The notes below the pieces were generated by a model that worked only from the letters and a program-made list of their open reading frames with translations, was not told the origin of the DNA and did no database searches. Position numbers and translations under genes: made by a program. A stretch of DNA of 64,000 nt, from assembly GCF_022811725.1 (NCBI RefSeq), contig NZ_CP094527.1, positions 4,836,001 through 4,900,000 of the forward strand, read 5' to 3'. Origin of the DNA: Mucilaginibacter sp. SMC90 (GTDB lineage: Bacteria > Bacteroidota > Bacteroidia > Sphingobacteriales > Sphingobacteriaceae). This document shows, piece by piece, positions 51,401-59,614 of this stretch; position 1 is the stretch's first letter, and every line of letters begins with the position of its first letter.

Positions 51401-54367
51401 ACGGGCGAAACGGGTAAACTAAACATAAACATCGATCAGCCTAAAGACAAAAAATTGCTGATCAAAAATGTGATCGTTTATAAATATGATGACCCGGACT
51501 TTATAATGATCTATCCCGGCAATACCACTTACATTAACAGCCTGAACGCCGGCAGGTACAGGATTCTATTTTTGCTTAAAGGTGATAGCTATGATATTAA
51601 AGAAAACGTAACAATAAAAACAGGTGGCACTAATTTTTACAACTTTACGGTATTGCCCACCCATGGCAAAGACTCAATAGGAACCCGGATCAGCAACATT
51701 ATCAACAACCGGACAGGCAGTTATAATCATGGGGACCGGGAAATAGAAAACGATGCCCTCAAAATAAAAGAAGCGTTTAATGATAAATACCTTGATACCG
51801 GCAATTTTGGTGACATGATGAGCGGTATAGTTATCGCCAGCGATGATAAATTAGCTGCACCCGGTGTAACCGTAAGGGTAAGAGGTGCATCAACAGGAAC
51901 AGTCACGGATGCAGTCGGGCGCTTCAAATTAAAGGTACCTAAAACCGGTAAGCTCATTATAAGCTTTATAGGCTACGAAACGCAGGAAGTAAGCATCCAA
52001 CCCGGTGCAACTGTTAAGATTGTCTTAAAATCAAGCTCAAAATCATTGCAGGAGGTAGTGGTTGTTGGGTATGGCGTGCAACGAAAAGCAGATATTACAG
52101 GATCTATAGCAACCGTATCTTCCTTAGAGAGCAGGGTTGCCGGTTTGAGCATAGGCGACGGTAGTCCCGGGGCCAATATCATGATCAGGGGCGTTGGTTC
52201 ATCACCAACGGCCCAGCCGCTGATTGTAGTGGATGGTGAGATCGTGGATAAACTATCTGATATCAATAAAGATGACATTGCAGAAATTAGTGTATTGAAA
52301 GACGCCGCCGCCACCGCGATATATGGTTCCCGTGGTGCAAATGGTGTAATCGTGATCAGAAGCAAGGCTAAACCTGGTTTGGCCGGAGGCCAAAGGGCCG
52401 ACAGCACACAAACCGGCAACTCGCAAACCATGCGTAAAAACTTTTCTGATTATGCGTATTGGCAACCCAAGCTGACTACTGACGAGCATGGCAAAGCCAG
52501 CTTCATGGTTACTTACCCAGATGATATCACCAACTGGCGAACATTTATCATCGGCATCAACGGCAACAGGCAAACTGGTTTTACCCAAAGCAGCATCAAA
52601 TCGTTTAAACCGTTAAGTGCCAACTTTATCGCGCCCCAATTTGCCGTCGCCGGCGATGAAATGAACCTAATAGGTAAGGTGATGAACTATAATAGTACAC
52701 CTGCAAAGCTTACCCGTATTTTTAAATACAACGGCCAAACGTTGAAACAGGATGAACTGGAGGTTAAAAACTCTAAAATAGATACACTTGCCATAACTGC
52801 TACCTCTGCCGACAGCCTCAGTTTTGAATATACCATTAAACGGGACAATGGCTATTTTGATGGCGAGCAACGCAAGATCCCGGTAATGCCGCAGGGTGTT
52901 AAAGAAACCAAAGGTTTTTTTGAGGCACTCGACCGCGACACCATGGTGAACATGAAATTTGATCCGGCATTAGGCCCTGTCACTTTCCGGGCCGAGGCTT
53001 CTGTATTGCCCACGTTGACTGAAGAAACCCGCAAGTTACTGGAATACAAGTATCTATGTAATGAGCAGCTGGCCTCAAAACTAAAGGGCTTGCTCATGGA
53101 ACGGCATCTTAAAAAGTTTTTGGGCGAGGATTTTAAGTACGGGAAAAATATCCAGGACGTAATTAAAAAGCTAAAAGAGAACCGTAAAAGCAATGGTACC
53201 TGGGGCTGGTGGAAAGATAGCAACGAGGAACTCTGGATAAGCCTGCATGTAGTAGAAGCGCTTGTAGATGCCCAAAAAGAGGGCTACACCATTGATTTGG
53301 ACAAACAAAAACTAACCGACTATCTAATCTTTCAGTTGGAAAGCTACAAACGCAGGGACAAAATACTTTGCCTTCAGTTACTTCATAAACTGTGGGCTAA
53401 AGTTGACTATCAAAAGTATATAACAAGCATTGAAAAAGAGCAGACCAAGGATCAAAAAAACTTCGACTATAAATTATCAGGTTATGACAAATTAAGAATG
53501 ATGTTATTACGGCAGGAATCGGCGCTACCCATAAAAATGGATAGCTTGCTCAATACAAGCAAACACACCATGTTTGGTAACATATATTGGGGCGAAGATG
53601 GCTATCGCTTTTTTGATAATTCGGTACAGTTAAGCGTATTGGCCTACCGCATTATCAAAAACGATGGCAGGCATCCAGAATTACTGACCAAAATACGCGG
53701 CTACTTCCTTGAACAACGCCGCCTTGGTGATTGGCGTAACACTTATGAATCAGCCCTGATCCTGGAAACTATCCTTCCTGATCTGCTGATTGAAAACAAG
53801 CAGGTTAAACCATCGCAAATCACGCTTACAGGCACCGATACAAAAACTATCAGTAAGTTCCCCTATTCGGCAACGTTAAGCGATAAAACGATCAGTATCA
53901 GCAAAACCGGCAGTCTGCCTGTATACGTTACCGGTTACCAGCAGTTCTGGAACAGCAAGCCCGAAAAAGTAAGTAAAGATTTTACGGTAAACACCTGGTT
54001 TGAGCGCAAGGAGAAAGCAATAACCACCCTAAAGGGCGGCGAGCCGGTATTATTAAAAGCAGAGGTAACAGCCCGCGGCGACGCTGATTTTGTGATGATA
54101 GAGATCCCTATACCTGCCGGATGCTCGTACGAAAGCAAGGAACAGCAATGGGATAACAACGAGGTACACCGCGAATATTTTAAGGAGAAGGTAAGTATAT
54201 TTTGCCGCAGTCTTAAACAGGGCAAATATACATTCACCGTAAACCTCATCCCCCGTTACAACGGTAAATACACCCTAAATCCGGCCAAAGCCGAAATGAT
54301 GTATTTCCCGGTATTTTACGGCAGAGAGGGGATGAAGCGGATTGTCATTGGTTCATTGGTTCATTAG
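48494..54367 (+). CDS. Alpha-2-macroglobulin-like protein fused to a TonB-receptor plug domain
   Basis: 1957 residues. Signal peptide 1-25; macroglobulin MG domains with the MG2 motif NKAIYKPHDTVKFKAF near residue 222; a carboxypeptidase-regulatory-like domain at about 1110-1183 (GVTVRVRGASTGTVTDAVGRF); a TonB-receptor plug starting EVVVVGYG at 1187 and ending near 1288 (LKDAAATAIYGSRGANGVIVI); then the A2M domain (YPDDITNWRTFIIGI, near 1335) and the thioester motif CNEQ (1522-1525) with its toroid domain (NGTWGWWKD). There is no beta-barrel after the plug. Likely an envelope-anchored protease trap or defence factor. The last codons lie inside a word repeat. Confidence 0.88.
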   Translation: MRTILKRSLIYFSFLSLCITAAFAQKPLTPSRQSSYYTYIYKITADDVFKFYRYPRKNPDEQILRNPIDSFKTSDQWNNTLSPGNYLKVVAKKNLLSYSLIENRSANLKLLANNYDLRFILVDQAGKAINNALVQFNDHTVTYDSKAGLYIANPSKRDTILKVDYAGVTNYYAIKKQQRSYYYHYNPYRHMSFFKATWKRFKNLFKGHGQYYSRQPANNYEGFIVFNKAIYKPHDTVKFKAFILNKKSKRPVNAAQLLVRLKERYDEDGKIIGKVNSYRDGAYEYSFALTDSLDLSLDEDYTISLEDPSSEKYKLDDYEGNDDQGFLAKRKVLLTGQFKYEEYELKSITFSTRVDKEEHGPGNPATLYLKAVDENNLPVTDGRVTVTLNTRGTGTHRQNYIFVPDQLWTHQLQLDPIGETKLIIPDSIFPKADVSYQINSEFLNSNNEQQSADNSMQYRYSRFSVIAKLNGDTLISNAFDNGKPIQTMATISSLNAKYDTLSRVRVMLPSKTIINPYADSYNIEADSAYSDLDLKDSNADISLSGYRTADSVFVKVENPRHLHFWYSVFGGNKLIDAGQADNLFYTRAYNDQNLVNFQVHYIWAGESKTEATDIMYRDKLLTINVRQPVSVYPGQQAKTDIVVTDAKGQPVANADLTAWSMTSKFTDYKTPYIPYLGKGFVYRKQKPGFNTGSVNSNGSLQLNWKRWSKEMGLDSIAYYQFTHPNKIYRAEEDAKDSLTQVAPFLVKNGDVLPVHILYIDDRPVYFDQTQQLKRYSFAVSPGKHMFRFRTSHQNIWVDSVDVQKSKKLIFSINADNAHSTKVLDTLSTYECDFINRYLITVINNFGWKMALLTQNERLFMVNPNPDYGYRNNNVLVGPLAENFANLDVQGSGSRYFVTEPGYSFLFEPGLIKQKSIATTYPFNPILSSYLGPADDYTQQVLTQPEAESIWQQYLDLRSNTQQLFINLNITGETGKLNINIDQPKDKKLLIKNVIVYKYDDPDFIMIYPGNTTYINSLNAGRYRILFLLKGDSYDIKENVTIKTGGTNFYNFTVLPTHGKDSIGTRISNIINNRTGSYNHGDREIENDALKIKEAFNDKYLDTGNFGDMMSGIVIASDDKLAAPGVTVRVRGASTGTVTDAVGRFKLKVPKTGKLIISFIGYETQEVSIQPGATVKIVLKSSSKSLQEVVVVGYGVQRKADITGSIATVSSLESRVAGLSIGDGSPGANIMIRGVGSSPTAQPLIVVDGEIVDKLSDINKDDIAEISVLKDAAATAIYGSRGANGVIVIRSKAKPGLAGGQRADSTQTGNSQTMRKNFSDYAYWQPKLTTDEHGKASFMVTYPDDITNWRTFIIGINGNRQTGFTQSSIKSFKPLSANFIAPQFAVAGDEMNLIGKVMNYNSTPAKLTRIFKYNGQTLKQDELEVKNSKIDTLAITATSADSLSFEYTIKRDNGYFDGEQRKIPVMPQGVKETKGFFEALDRDTMVNMKFDPALGPVTFRAEASVLPTLTEETRKLLEYKYLCNEQLASKLKGLLMERHLKKFLGEDFKYGKNIQDVIKKLKENRKSNGTWGWWKDSNEELWISLHVVEALVDAQKEGYTIDLDKQKLTDYLIFQLESYKRRDKILCLQLLHKLWAKVDYQKYITSIEKEQTKDQKNFDYKLSGYDKLRMMLLRQESALPIKMDSLLNTSKHTMFGNIYWGEDGYRFFDNSVQLSVLAYRIIKNDGRHPELLTKIRGYFLEQRRLGDWRNTYESALILETILPDLLIENKQVKPSQITLTGTDTKTISKFPYSATLSDKTISISKTGSLPVYVTGYQQFWNSKPEKVSKDFTVNTWFERKEKAITTLKGGEPVLLKAEVTARGDADFVMIEIPIPAGCSYESKEQQWDNNEVHREYFKEKVSIFCRSLKQGKYTFTVNLIPRYNGKYTLNPAKAEMMYFPVFYGREGMKRIVIGSLVH

Positions 54368-54461
54368 TTCATTGGTATGCCTGGCTCATTGGTATTTGGT
54401 TCATTTGTTTAGCGCTTGCTAAGACAAATGAACTAATGAACCAGTGAACTGATGAACTTAA
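54354..54461. repeat. Palindromic word repeat (GGTTCATTAGTTCATT type)
   Basis: Copies of TTCATTGGTTCATTAG begin inside the last codons of the macroglobulin gene (stop at 54365-54367) and their inverse (AATGAACTAATGAACC) runs to 54460, three bases into the convergent AMP nucleosidase gene. The centre is a near-perfect hairpin (54399-54433). Confidence 0.85.
54399..54433. terminator. Central hairpin of the word repeat between convergent genes
   Basis: Arms GTTCATTTGTTTAGC (54399-54413) and GCTAAGACAAATGAAC (54418-54433) pair with one bulge around GCTT. There is no long T tract, so termination strength is uncertain. Confidence 0.5.
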
Positions 54462-55312
54462 AACTTTAAATGCTTAACCGTTAACCCGTTATTGATCAAC
54501 TGCTTTAACGATTCGATACCAATATGCAGGTGTGTTTCAACAAATTGCTCGGTTACTGATGAATCACTTTCGGCGGTTTTAACACCTTCGGGGATCATCG
54601 GCTGATCTGATACCAGCAGCAGCGCACCTGTAGGGATCTTATTGGCAAAGCCTGTTGTAAATATAGTTGCTGTTTCCATATCAACGGCCATGGCACGCAG
54701 GTCTTTAAGGTATTTCTTAAAGTTTTTATCATGCTCCCAAACGCGGCGGTTGGTGGTGTAACAGGTACCAGTCCAGTAATCGCGTGAGTAATCACGAATG
54801 GTGGTCGAAATAGCTTTTTGCAGCGCAAATGATGGCAATGCAGGTACTTCGGGTGGTAAATAATCGTTTGATGTCCCTTCGCCCCTAATGGCAGCTATCG
54901 GCAATATCAGGTCGCCAACGTTGTTCTTCTTTTTCAGGCCGCCGCATTTACCCAAAAATATTACCGCTTTTGGATGAATTGCAGTAAGCAAGTCCATTAC
55001 AGTGGCTGCAACCGAACTGCCCATACCGAAGTTAATAATAGTAATACCATTGGCTGTAACGCTTTGCATTGGCTTTTCGAGCCCCATGATAGGCGCGTTA
55101 TCATTCCACTGCGAAAACAGCTGGATGTACTTTGAAAAATTGGTAAGGATAATGTACTCACCAAATGCTTCAAGCGGCCGGCCGGTGTAACGCGGTAGCC
55201 AGTTGGCTACAATAGCTTCTTTTGTTTTGAGGCCCGATTTAATTGGGGTGTGTACCTCTTTTACTTTTTGGATGTTGTCTCCATCCTTTTTTACATCTAA
55301 TTCTTCGTTCAT
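54458..55312 (-). CDS. amn: AMP nucleosidase
   Basis: 284 residues. Nucleoside-phosphorylase-like fold with MGSSVAATVMDLLTA, FLGKCGGLKKKNNVGDLIL, the Glu-containing AVDMETATIFTTGF and the Asp in LLVSDQPMIPEG. These match the short (about 260-290 residue) AMP nucleosidases of Bacteroidota, which split AMP into adenine and ribose 5-phosphate and so control adenylate pools. The first 35 residues are charged and poorly conserved, and the start at 55312 is the only ATG that keeps the whole domain. Confidence 0.88.
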   Translation of the reverse strand: MNEELDVKKDGDNIQKVKEVHTPIKSGLKTKEAIVANWLPRYTGRPLEAFGEYIILTNFSKYIQLFSQWNDNAPIMGLEKPMQSVTANGITIINFGMGSSVAATVMDLLTAIHPKAVIFLGKCGGLKKKNNVGDLILPIAAIRGEGTSNDYLPPEVPALPSFALQKAISTTIRDYSRDYWTGTCYTTNRRVWEHDKNFKKYLKDLRAMAVDMETATIFTTGFANKIPTGALLLVSDQPMIPEGVKTAESDSSVTEQFVETHLHIGIESLKQLINNGLTVKHLKF

Positions 55313-55402
55313 ATGATTTGTTTTTATACAGCAAACCCCGGTGTAATAACCAGGGCCGCTTTATTTTTTAATAAATATAAGTGTTTACTTATATACTGTG
55401 CA

Positions 55403-56641
55403 TTAAGCTACTTTTAACTTTTTCAGATCAGATTTTTCAAACTTCTCGCGTGCATAATCCAATGTTACGTTTAAACGCTTTACATCTTTTTTTGACGGAA
55501 ACTCAAACATAGCATCAATCATGATAGCCTCACATATTGAGCGTAAGCCCCTTGCTCCCAGTTTAAATTCCATTGCTTTATCAACAATAAACTCCAATAC
55601 CTCGTCTTCAAAATCAAGCTTAACGCCTTCATATTCAAACAGCTTTTTGTATTGTTTCAATAATGAGTTTTTAGGCTCTGTAAGGATATTGTGCAGCGCT
55701 TCCCTATCAAGCGGATTGAGGTAGGTAAGCACCGGCAAACGGCCTATCAATTCGGGAATCAATCCGAACGACTTCAAATCCTGCGGTGTGATATATTTAT
55801 AAAAATTCTTGGTATCAATATCACCCTCGTCATGCTTAAATTTGTAACCAACGGTTTGGGTACGCAAACGGTTCGCAATTTTCCGTTCAATTCCGTCAAA
55901 GGCACCTCCGCAAATAAACAAGATATTGCTGGTATTCACCGTTATCATTTTCTGATCCGGATGTTTACGGCCGCCTTGTGGTGGTACGTTAACCATGGTA
56001 CCTTCTAATATCTTTAACAGCGCCTGTTGTACACCTTCGCCAGATACATCACGGGTTATTGAAGCGTTGTCACTTTTACGCGCTATCTTATCAACCTCAT
56101 CAATGTAAACTATACCTTTTTCGGCAAGGGTTACATCATAATCGGCAGATTGCAATAAACGGGTAAGGATACTTTCAACGTCCTCCCCTACATAACCGGC
56201 TTCGGTTAGTACAGTGGCATCGCAAATACAAAAAGGAACATTTAATACTTTGGCAAGCGTTTTTGCAAGCAGGGTTTTACCCGTACCCGTTTCACCAACC
56301 ATGATGATGTTTGATTTTTCAATCTCAACCTCATCTTTATCAATACGCTGGTTTAAGCGTTTGTAATGATTATATACAGCTACTGAAAGTATCTTTTTGG
56401 CATCGTCCTGACCTATAACATATTGGTCAAGATGCGTTTTCATTTCTGATGGCTTAAGTAAGGCCGGCGCCAATGGCGATGACTTCACTTTACGCACCTT
56501 CAACTCCTCAGCCAATATTTCATTGGCCTGGTTCACACATTTATCGCAAATATGTGCGTCAAGTCCTGCTATTAACATCAGGGAATCCTGTTTACCGGCA
56601 CCGCAAAATGAACACCTGATCTCCTTGCTGTTTTTATTCAT
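55403..56641 (-). CDS. clpX: ClpX ATPase subunit of the Clp protease
   Basis: 412 residues from the ATG at 56641; the open frame reaches 56689 but the family starts with the zinc finger. Zinc ligands Cys10, Cys13, Cys32 and Cys35; Walker A GETGTGKTLLAKT, Walker B IVYIDEVDKIA, pore loop GYVGEDVE, and the IGF-type loop region for ClpP docking. It unfolds tagged substrates for ClpP. The order tig-clpP-clpX on one strand is the conserved bacterial arrangement. A word-repeat hairpin lies between clpX and clpP, so they may be partly uncoupled. Confidence 0.96.
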   Translation of the reverse strand: MNKNSKEIRCSFCGAGKQDSLMLIAGLDAHICDKCVNQANEILAEELKVRKVKSSPLAPALLKPSEMKTHLDQYVIGQDDAKKILSVAVYNHYKRLNQRIDKDEVEIEKSNIIMVGETGTGKTLLAKTLAKVLNVPFCICDATVLTEAGYVGEDVESILTRLLQSADYDVTLAEKGIVYIDEVDKIARKSDNASITRDVSGEGVQQALLKILEGTMVNVPPQGGRKHPDQKMITVNTSNILFICGGAFDGIERKIANRLRTQTVGYKFKHDEGDIDTKNFYKYITPQDLKSFGLIPELIGRLPVLTYLNPLDREALHNILTEPKNSLLKQYKKLFEYEGVKLDFEDEVLEFIVDKAMEFKLGARGLRSICEAIMIDAMFEFPSKKDVKRLNVTLDYAREKFEKSDLKKLKVA

Positions 56642-56699
56642 CTGATTCGTCTTCTTACTCAAAGTTAAATAATTAGTGGCAGAAAACAAAGTTAGTAAC

Positions 56700-56772
56700 C
56701 ATAAGTACTAAGTCTCAAGCCTAAAGTCATTTTTTTTGACTTCAAACTTAAGACTTAGAACTCAGGACTAAA
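56700..56772. repeat. Palindromic word repeat (AAGTCTCAAG / CTTAAGACTT type)
   Basis: Between clpP and clpX: AAGTACTAAGTCTCAAG ... AAAGTCA, eight T's, TGACTTCAAACTTAAGACTTAGAACTC. The arms are degenerate inverted copies around the T-run. Same architecture as the other word repeats with yet another word. Confidence 0.75.
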
Positions 56773-56775
56773 AAA

Positions 56776-57504
56776 TTATTTTCCTTTGTTACCTCTTAAA
56801 ATTTCGTCAACCATACCAAATTCTTTGGCTTCTTCTGCAATCATCCAGTAATCACGGTCAGATGCATCCCAAACTTTTTGGTAAGGTGCACCGCTATGAT
56901 CAGCAATGATCTGGTACAGCTCTTTTTTCAATTTGGTGATCTCCTGATAAGTGATCTCGATATCCGATTGCTGGCCCTGAGCACCGCCCGATGGCTGGTG
57001 GATCATAACCCTTGCATGCGGAAGTGCTGCCCTTTTACCTTCTGTACCTGCTACCAATAGTACTGCAGCCATTGAAGCGGCCATGCCTGTACAGATAGTA
57101 GCCACATCATTTGATATGAATTGCATAGTATCATAGATACCTAAACCTGCATAAACTGAACCACCTGGTGAATTGATATAGATCTGGATATCGCGTTTAG
57201 CATCAGCCGACTGCAAGAAAAGCAATTGAGCCTGGATAATGTTTGCAATATTATCATAAATAGCATCGCCAAGGAAAATGATACGGTCCATCATTAAACG
57301 TGAAAACACGTCCATGGCCTGTACATTAAGCTGGCGCTCCTCAAGAATGTATGGTGTCATGCCAGTTGGTACGGTAGTGATACCGCCTGTTGGCATGTTA
57401 CCTCTTTCAACACCTGCGATATATTTGTCTACATAAAGGCTGTTAATACGGTGATGCTTAACAGCATATTTTCTGAATTCGTTTTTATCGATATTACTGC
57501 TCAT
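56776..57504 (-). CDS. clpP: ClpP protease subunit
   Basis: 242 residues, about 40 longer at the N-terminus than E. coli ClpP; residues 1-55 are probably a propeptide or flexible extension. Catalytic triad Ser144 (GMAASMAAVL), His169 (VMIHQPSGG) and Asp218 (DRDYWMIAEEA). The oligomer forms a 14-mer chamber fed by ClpX. It lies downstream of tig (404-base gap holding a REP element) and upstream of clpX. Confidence 0.96.
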   Translation of the reverse strand: MSSNIDKNEFRKYAVKHHRINSLYVDKYIAGVERGNMPTGGITTVPTGMTPYILEERQLNVQAMDVFSRLMMDRIIFLGDAIYDNIANIIQAQLLFLQSADAKRDIQIYINSPGGSVYAGLGIYDTMQFISNDVATICTGMAASMAAVLLVAGTEGKRAALPHARVMIHQPSGGAQGQQSDIEITYQEITKLKKELYQIIADHSGAPYQKVWDASDRDYWMIAEEAKEFGMVDEILRGNKGK

Positions 57505-57730
57505 GGTTTTTGTTTGTTGTTCGTTAGGAAATGCGGGCGTCTTACCCGCGATAAATATAGTTTTTAGTTCAATAGTTTTTTTGCAAGATAGTTTTTATTA
57601 CGTAATTTTTTGATGAGGCCTAAGTGACGAAACCGGATTTTTTTTGCCAAAAACTAACAGTAGAGCTTACCGGAAAATGTTGGCAACAACACCAACATCG
57701 GGCGCCACATCCGCATAAACAAATCCTAAA

Positions 57731-57832
57731 ACTATGTCATTGCGAGCGCAGCGTGGCAATCGCATACTATACAGAGCGGCCCTGTATAGCATGCGATTGC
57801 TTCGTCGTTCCTCCTCGCAATGACATCATAGT
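57731..57832. repeat. REP-like nested palindrome
   Basis: Outer arms ACTATGTCATTGCGAG and CTCGCAATGACATCATAGT, middle arms GCAATCGCAT and ATGCGATTGC, inner arms CTATACAG and CTGTATAG. The sequence GCCCTGTATAGCATGCGATTGC matches the loop of the element at 43406-43488. Confidence 0.85.
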
Positions 57833-57842
57833 ATGTATAAAA

Positions 57843-57875
57843 CACCAAAAGCAACCTTGTGAGTTGCTTTTGGTG
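57843..57875 (-). terminator. tig terminator
   Basis: Perfect 13-bp stem CACCAAAAGCAAC (57843-57855) / GTTGCTTTTGGTG (57863-57875), followed on the minus strand by TTTTATAC. It is 33 bases past the tig stop. Confidence 0.85.
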
Positions 57876-57908
57876 AATATGCTAATCTCCTGTCGGAGAT
57901 AAAACTGC

Positions 57909-59267
57909 TTACTGTGCGGCGGTAACCAATGCACTGAAATCAGTGTAAAGGATGTCCTGCTTATCTAAAGTGATCACATTTTTGATATAGTCAAATACCT
58001 TTAACGCTTTTACCTCTTCAAATATTTTGTTAGCGTTGTCTTTGTTTTGCAGGTACTGAACAGTGTACTGGCCTAACTGATCTTCAGGGATCGGGGTTGG
58101 GCTGTACATTCTGAACTGCTGATCTAAACGGATCTTAGCCAATTCAAACACATCTTCATATTTAATTTCGATAGTGTTATCAGTAATGATCTTGTTTTCG
58201 ATCAAAGTCCATTTCAAGTTTTGAGCAAAATCATTGTAACCACCTTCTAATTCCTCATCGCTCAGTTTCTCGTTGGTTGCTTTTAACCAGCGTTTCAGAA
58301 ACTCATCAGGAAGTGCAAAATCAACTTTAGCGATAGCCAATTTGTACGTATCATCCTGCAATTTGCGATCAGAATCCTGTACCATCATGCTTTCAAGCTC
58401 TTCAGTAATTTTAGTCCTGAATTCTTCTTCAGTAGTTACTGTACCTTCACCAAATAATTTGTCAAAGAACTCCTGGTTAAGATCGCTTTCTTCTAAACGG
58501 TTAACGTTTTTAACAGTTAACTGAAAATCACCTCTTAAATCAGCTGCGTCATCTTCTTCAATCTTCAATAAACCGGCAATTTTAGCTGCGTCGTTATCAA
58601 AAGCTTTACGGATATCAAACTTAACAACATCGTCTTTTTTCAAACCGATCAATGAAGCTTTGATAGCCTCATCTTTGATCTGATCTAAACGTACAGACGC
58701 CGTGTTGCTAATCCCACCCTCAAAAACACTACCATCGGCCGAAAGTTGAACCAAATCGCTGTAAAGAACGTCATCATCTGCCGATACGTCAGGATTTGTC
58801 ATTTTGCCATAGCTGCGACGGATATTTTTGATCCTTGAAGCCAATGTTTCATCATCAATTTTAATAACGTATTGCGTTAATTTATCAGCTGATGAAAAAT
58901 CGATGCTGAACTCAGGAGCCAGGCCTAATTCATATTTAAACTCAAAGTTATCGGCAAAATCCCAGTTATATTCTTTGTTGTCGTCGATAGCAGGTAAAGG
59001 CTGACCTAATACGGCCAGTTTTTGCTCGTCGATGTAGTTATTTAAAGTATCTTGTAACAGGTTGTTGATCTCGTCAACAAGGATGCTTTTACCGTACATT
59101 TTTTTGATGTGCGCGGCAGGCACCATGCCCGGGCGAAAACCAGGAAGCTTTGCTTTTTTAGCATTTTCCTTTATAGCTTTTTCAACACGAGGCTGGTAAT
59201 CTTCAGGGTTGATGTTAATTTTAACAACTGCGTTCAGGTCATTAATTTTTTCCTGTGTAATATTCAT
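57909..59267 (-). CDS. tig: Trigger factor, ribosome-associated chaperone
   Basis: 452 residues. The ribosome-binding domain carries the signature GFRPGMVPAAHIKKMYG (about 43-59; the family's GFRxGxxP loop that docks on L23). The middle PPIase-like domain is divergent and probably inactive, as is common in Bacteroidota; the C-terminal helical arms run to residue 452. It shields nascent chains at the exit tunnel. First gene of the tig-clpP-clpX series; a possible -7 box lies at 59343-59350. Confidence 0.93.
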   Translation of the reverse strand: MNITQEKINDLNAVVKININPEDYQPRVEKAIKENAKKAKLPGFRPGMVPAAHIKKMYGKSILVDEINNLLQDTLNNYIDEQKLAVLGQPLPAIDDNKEYNWDFADNFEFKYELGLAPEFSIDFSSADKLTQYVIKIDDETLASRIKNIRRSYGKMTNPDVSADDDVLYSDLVQLSADGSVFEGGISNTASVRLDQIKDEAIKASLIGLKKDDVVKFDIRKAFDNDAAKIAGLLKIEEDDAADLRGDFQLTVKNVNRLEESDLNQEFFDKLFGEGTVTTEEEFRTKITEELESMMVQDSDRKLQDDTYKLAIAKVDFALPDEFLKRWLKATNEKLSDEELEGGYNDFAQNLKWTLIENKIITDNTIEIKYEDVFELAKIRLDQQFRMYSPTPIPEDQLGQYTVQYLQNKDNANKIFEEVKALKVFDYIKNVITLDKQDILYTDFSALVTAAQ

Positions 59268-59614
59268 CTTTTACCGGGTATTTAATTTAATCCTTTGAAA
59301 TATAGCCTAAAACCTAATCCGTGCTATACAAAATTCGAGGCGCAAAAGTATAAATTTATTTTTAATTAGCACTTGATTTTATATTGTTTTAAAGGAAAAT
59401 GAAGCAGCTTTTAAACGGGCTAACCGGCAGCACAGCATAATATATAGCGAATAAATTTATTTGAACCTGTGTTTGTGTTAACCCGACTTCTACCAAATCT
59501 TTACAATTGATTGAACTCAAGTGCGCTTGCATATAATTTCTGATAAATTTTCAAATTCAATAAATTGGGGCTCAGACAATAATATGGGCAGTGCGTTAAG
59601 CTAACCTCACATCT
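59268..59614. other. Intergenic region upstream of tig
   Basis: 347 bases with no supportable gene, AT-rich. The only signal is the candidate -7 box at 59343-59350. Confidence 0.5.
59343..59350 (-). promoter_or_regulatory. Candidate -7 box TACTTTTG of tig
   Basis: Minus-strand TACTTTTG fits TAnnTTTG and is about 76 bases upstream of the tig start. A TTTG box at the usual distance is not seen, so this is a partial match. Confidence 0.4.

Larger units (their letters stand above)
57505..57908. other. Intergenic region between tig and clpP with REP element and terminator
   Basis: 404 bases without a gene; a 92-codon plus-strand frame is an artefact of the palindrome. Near clpP it is AT-rich and holds GCGGGCGTCTTACCCGCG (57532-57549), a small hairpin. 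It then holds the element 57731-57832 and the tig terminator 57843-57875. Confidence 0.6.

Noticed and set aside
57624..57902. 92-codon plus-strand frame between clpP and tig
   Set aside because: Runs through the REP palindrome and the tig terminator.
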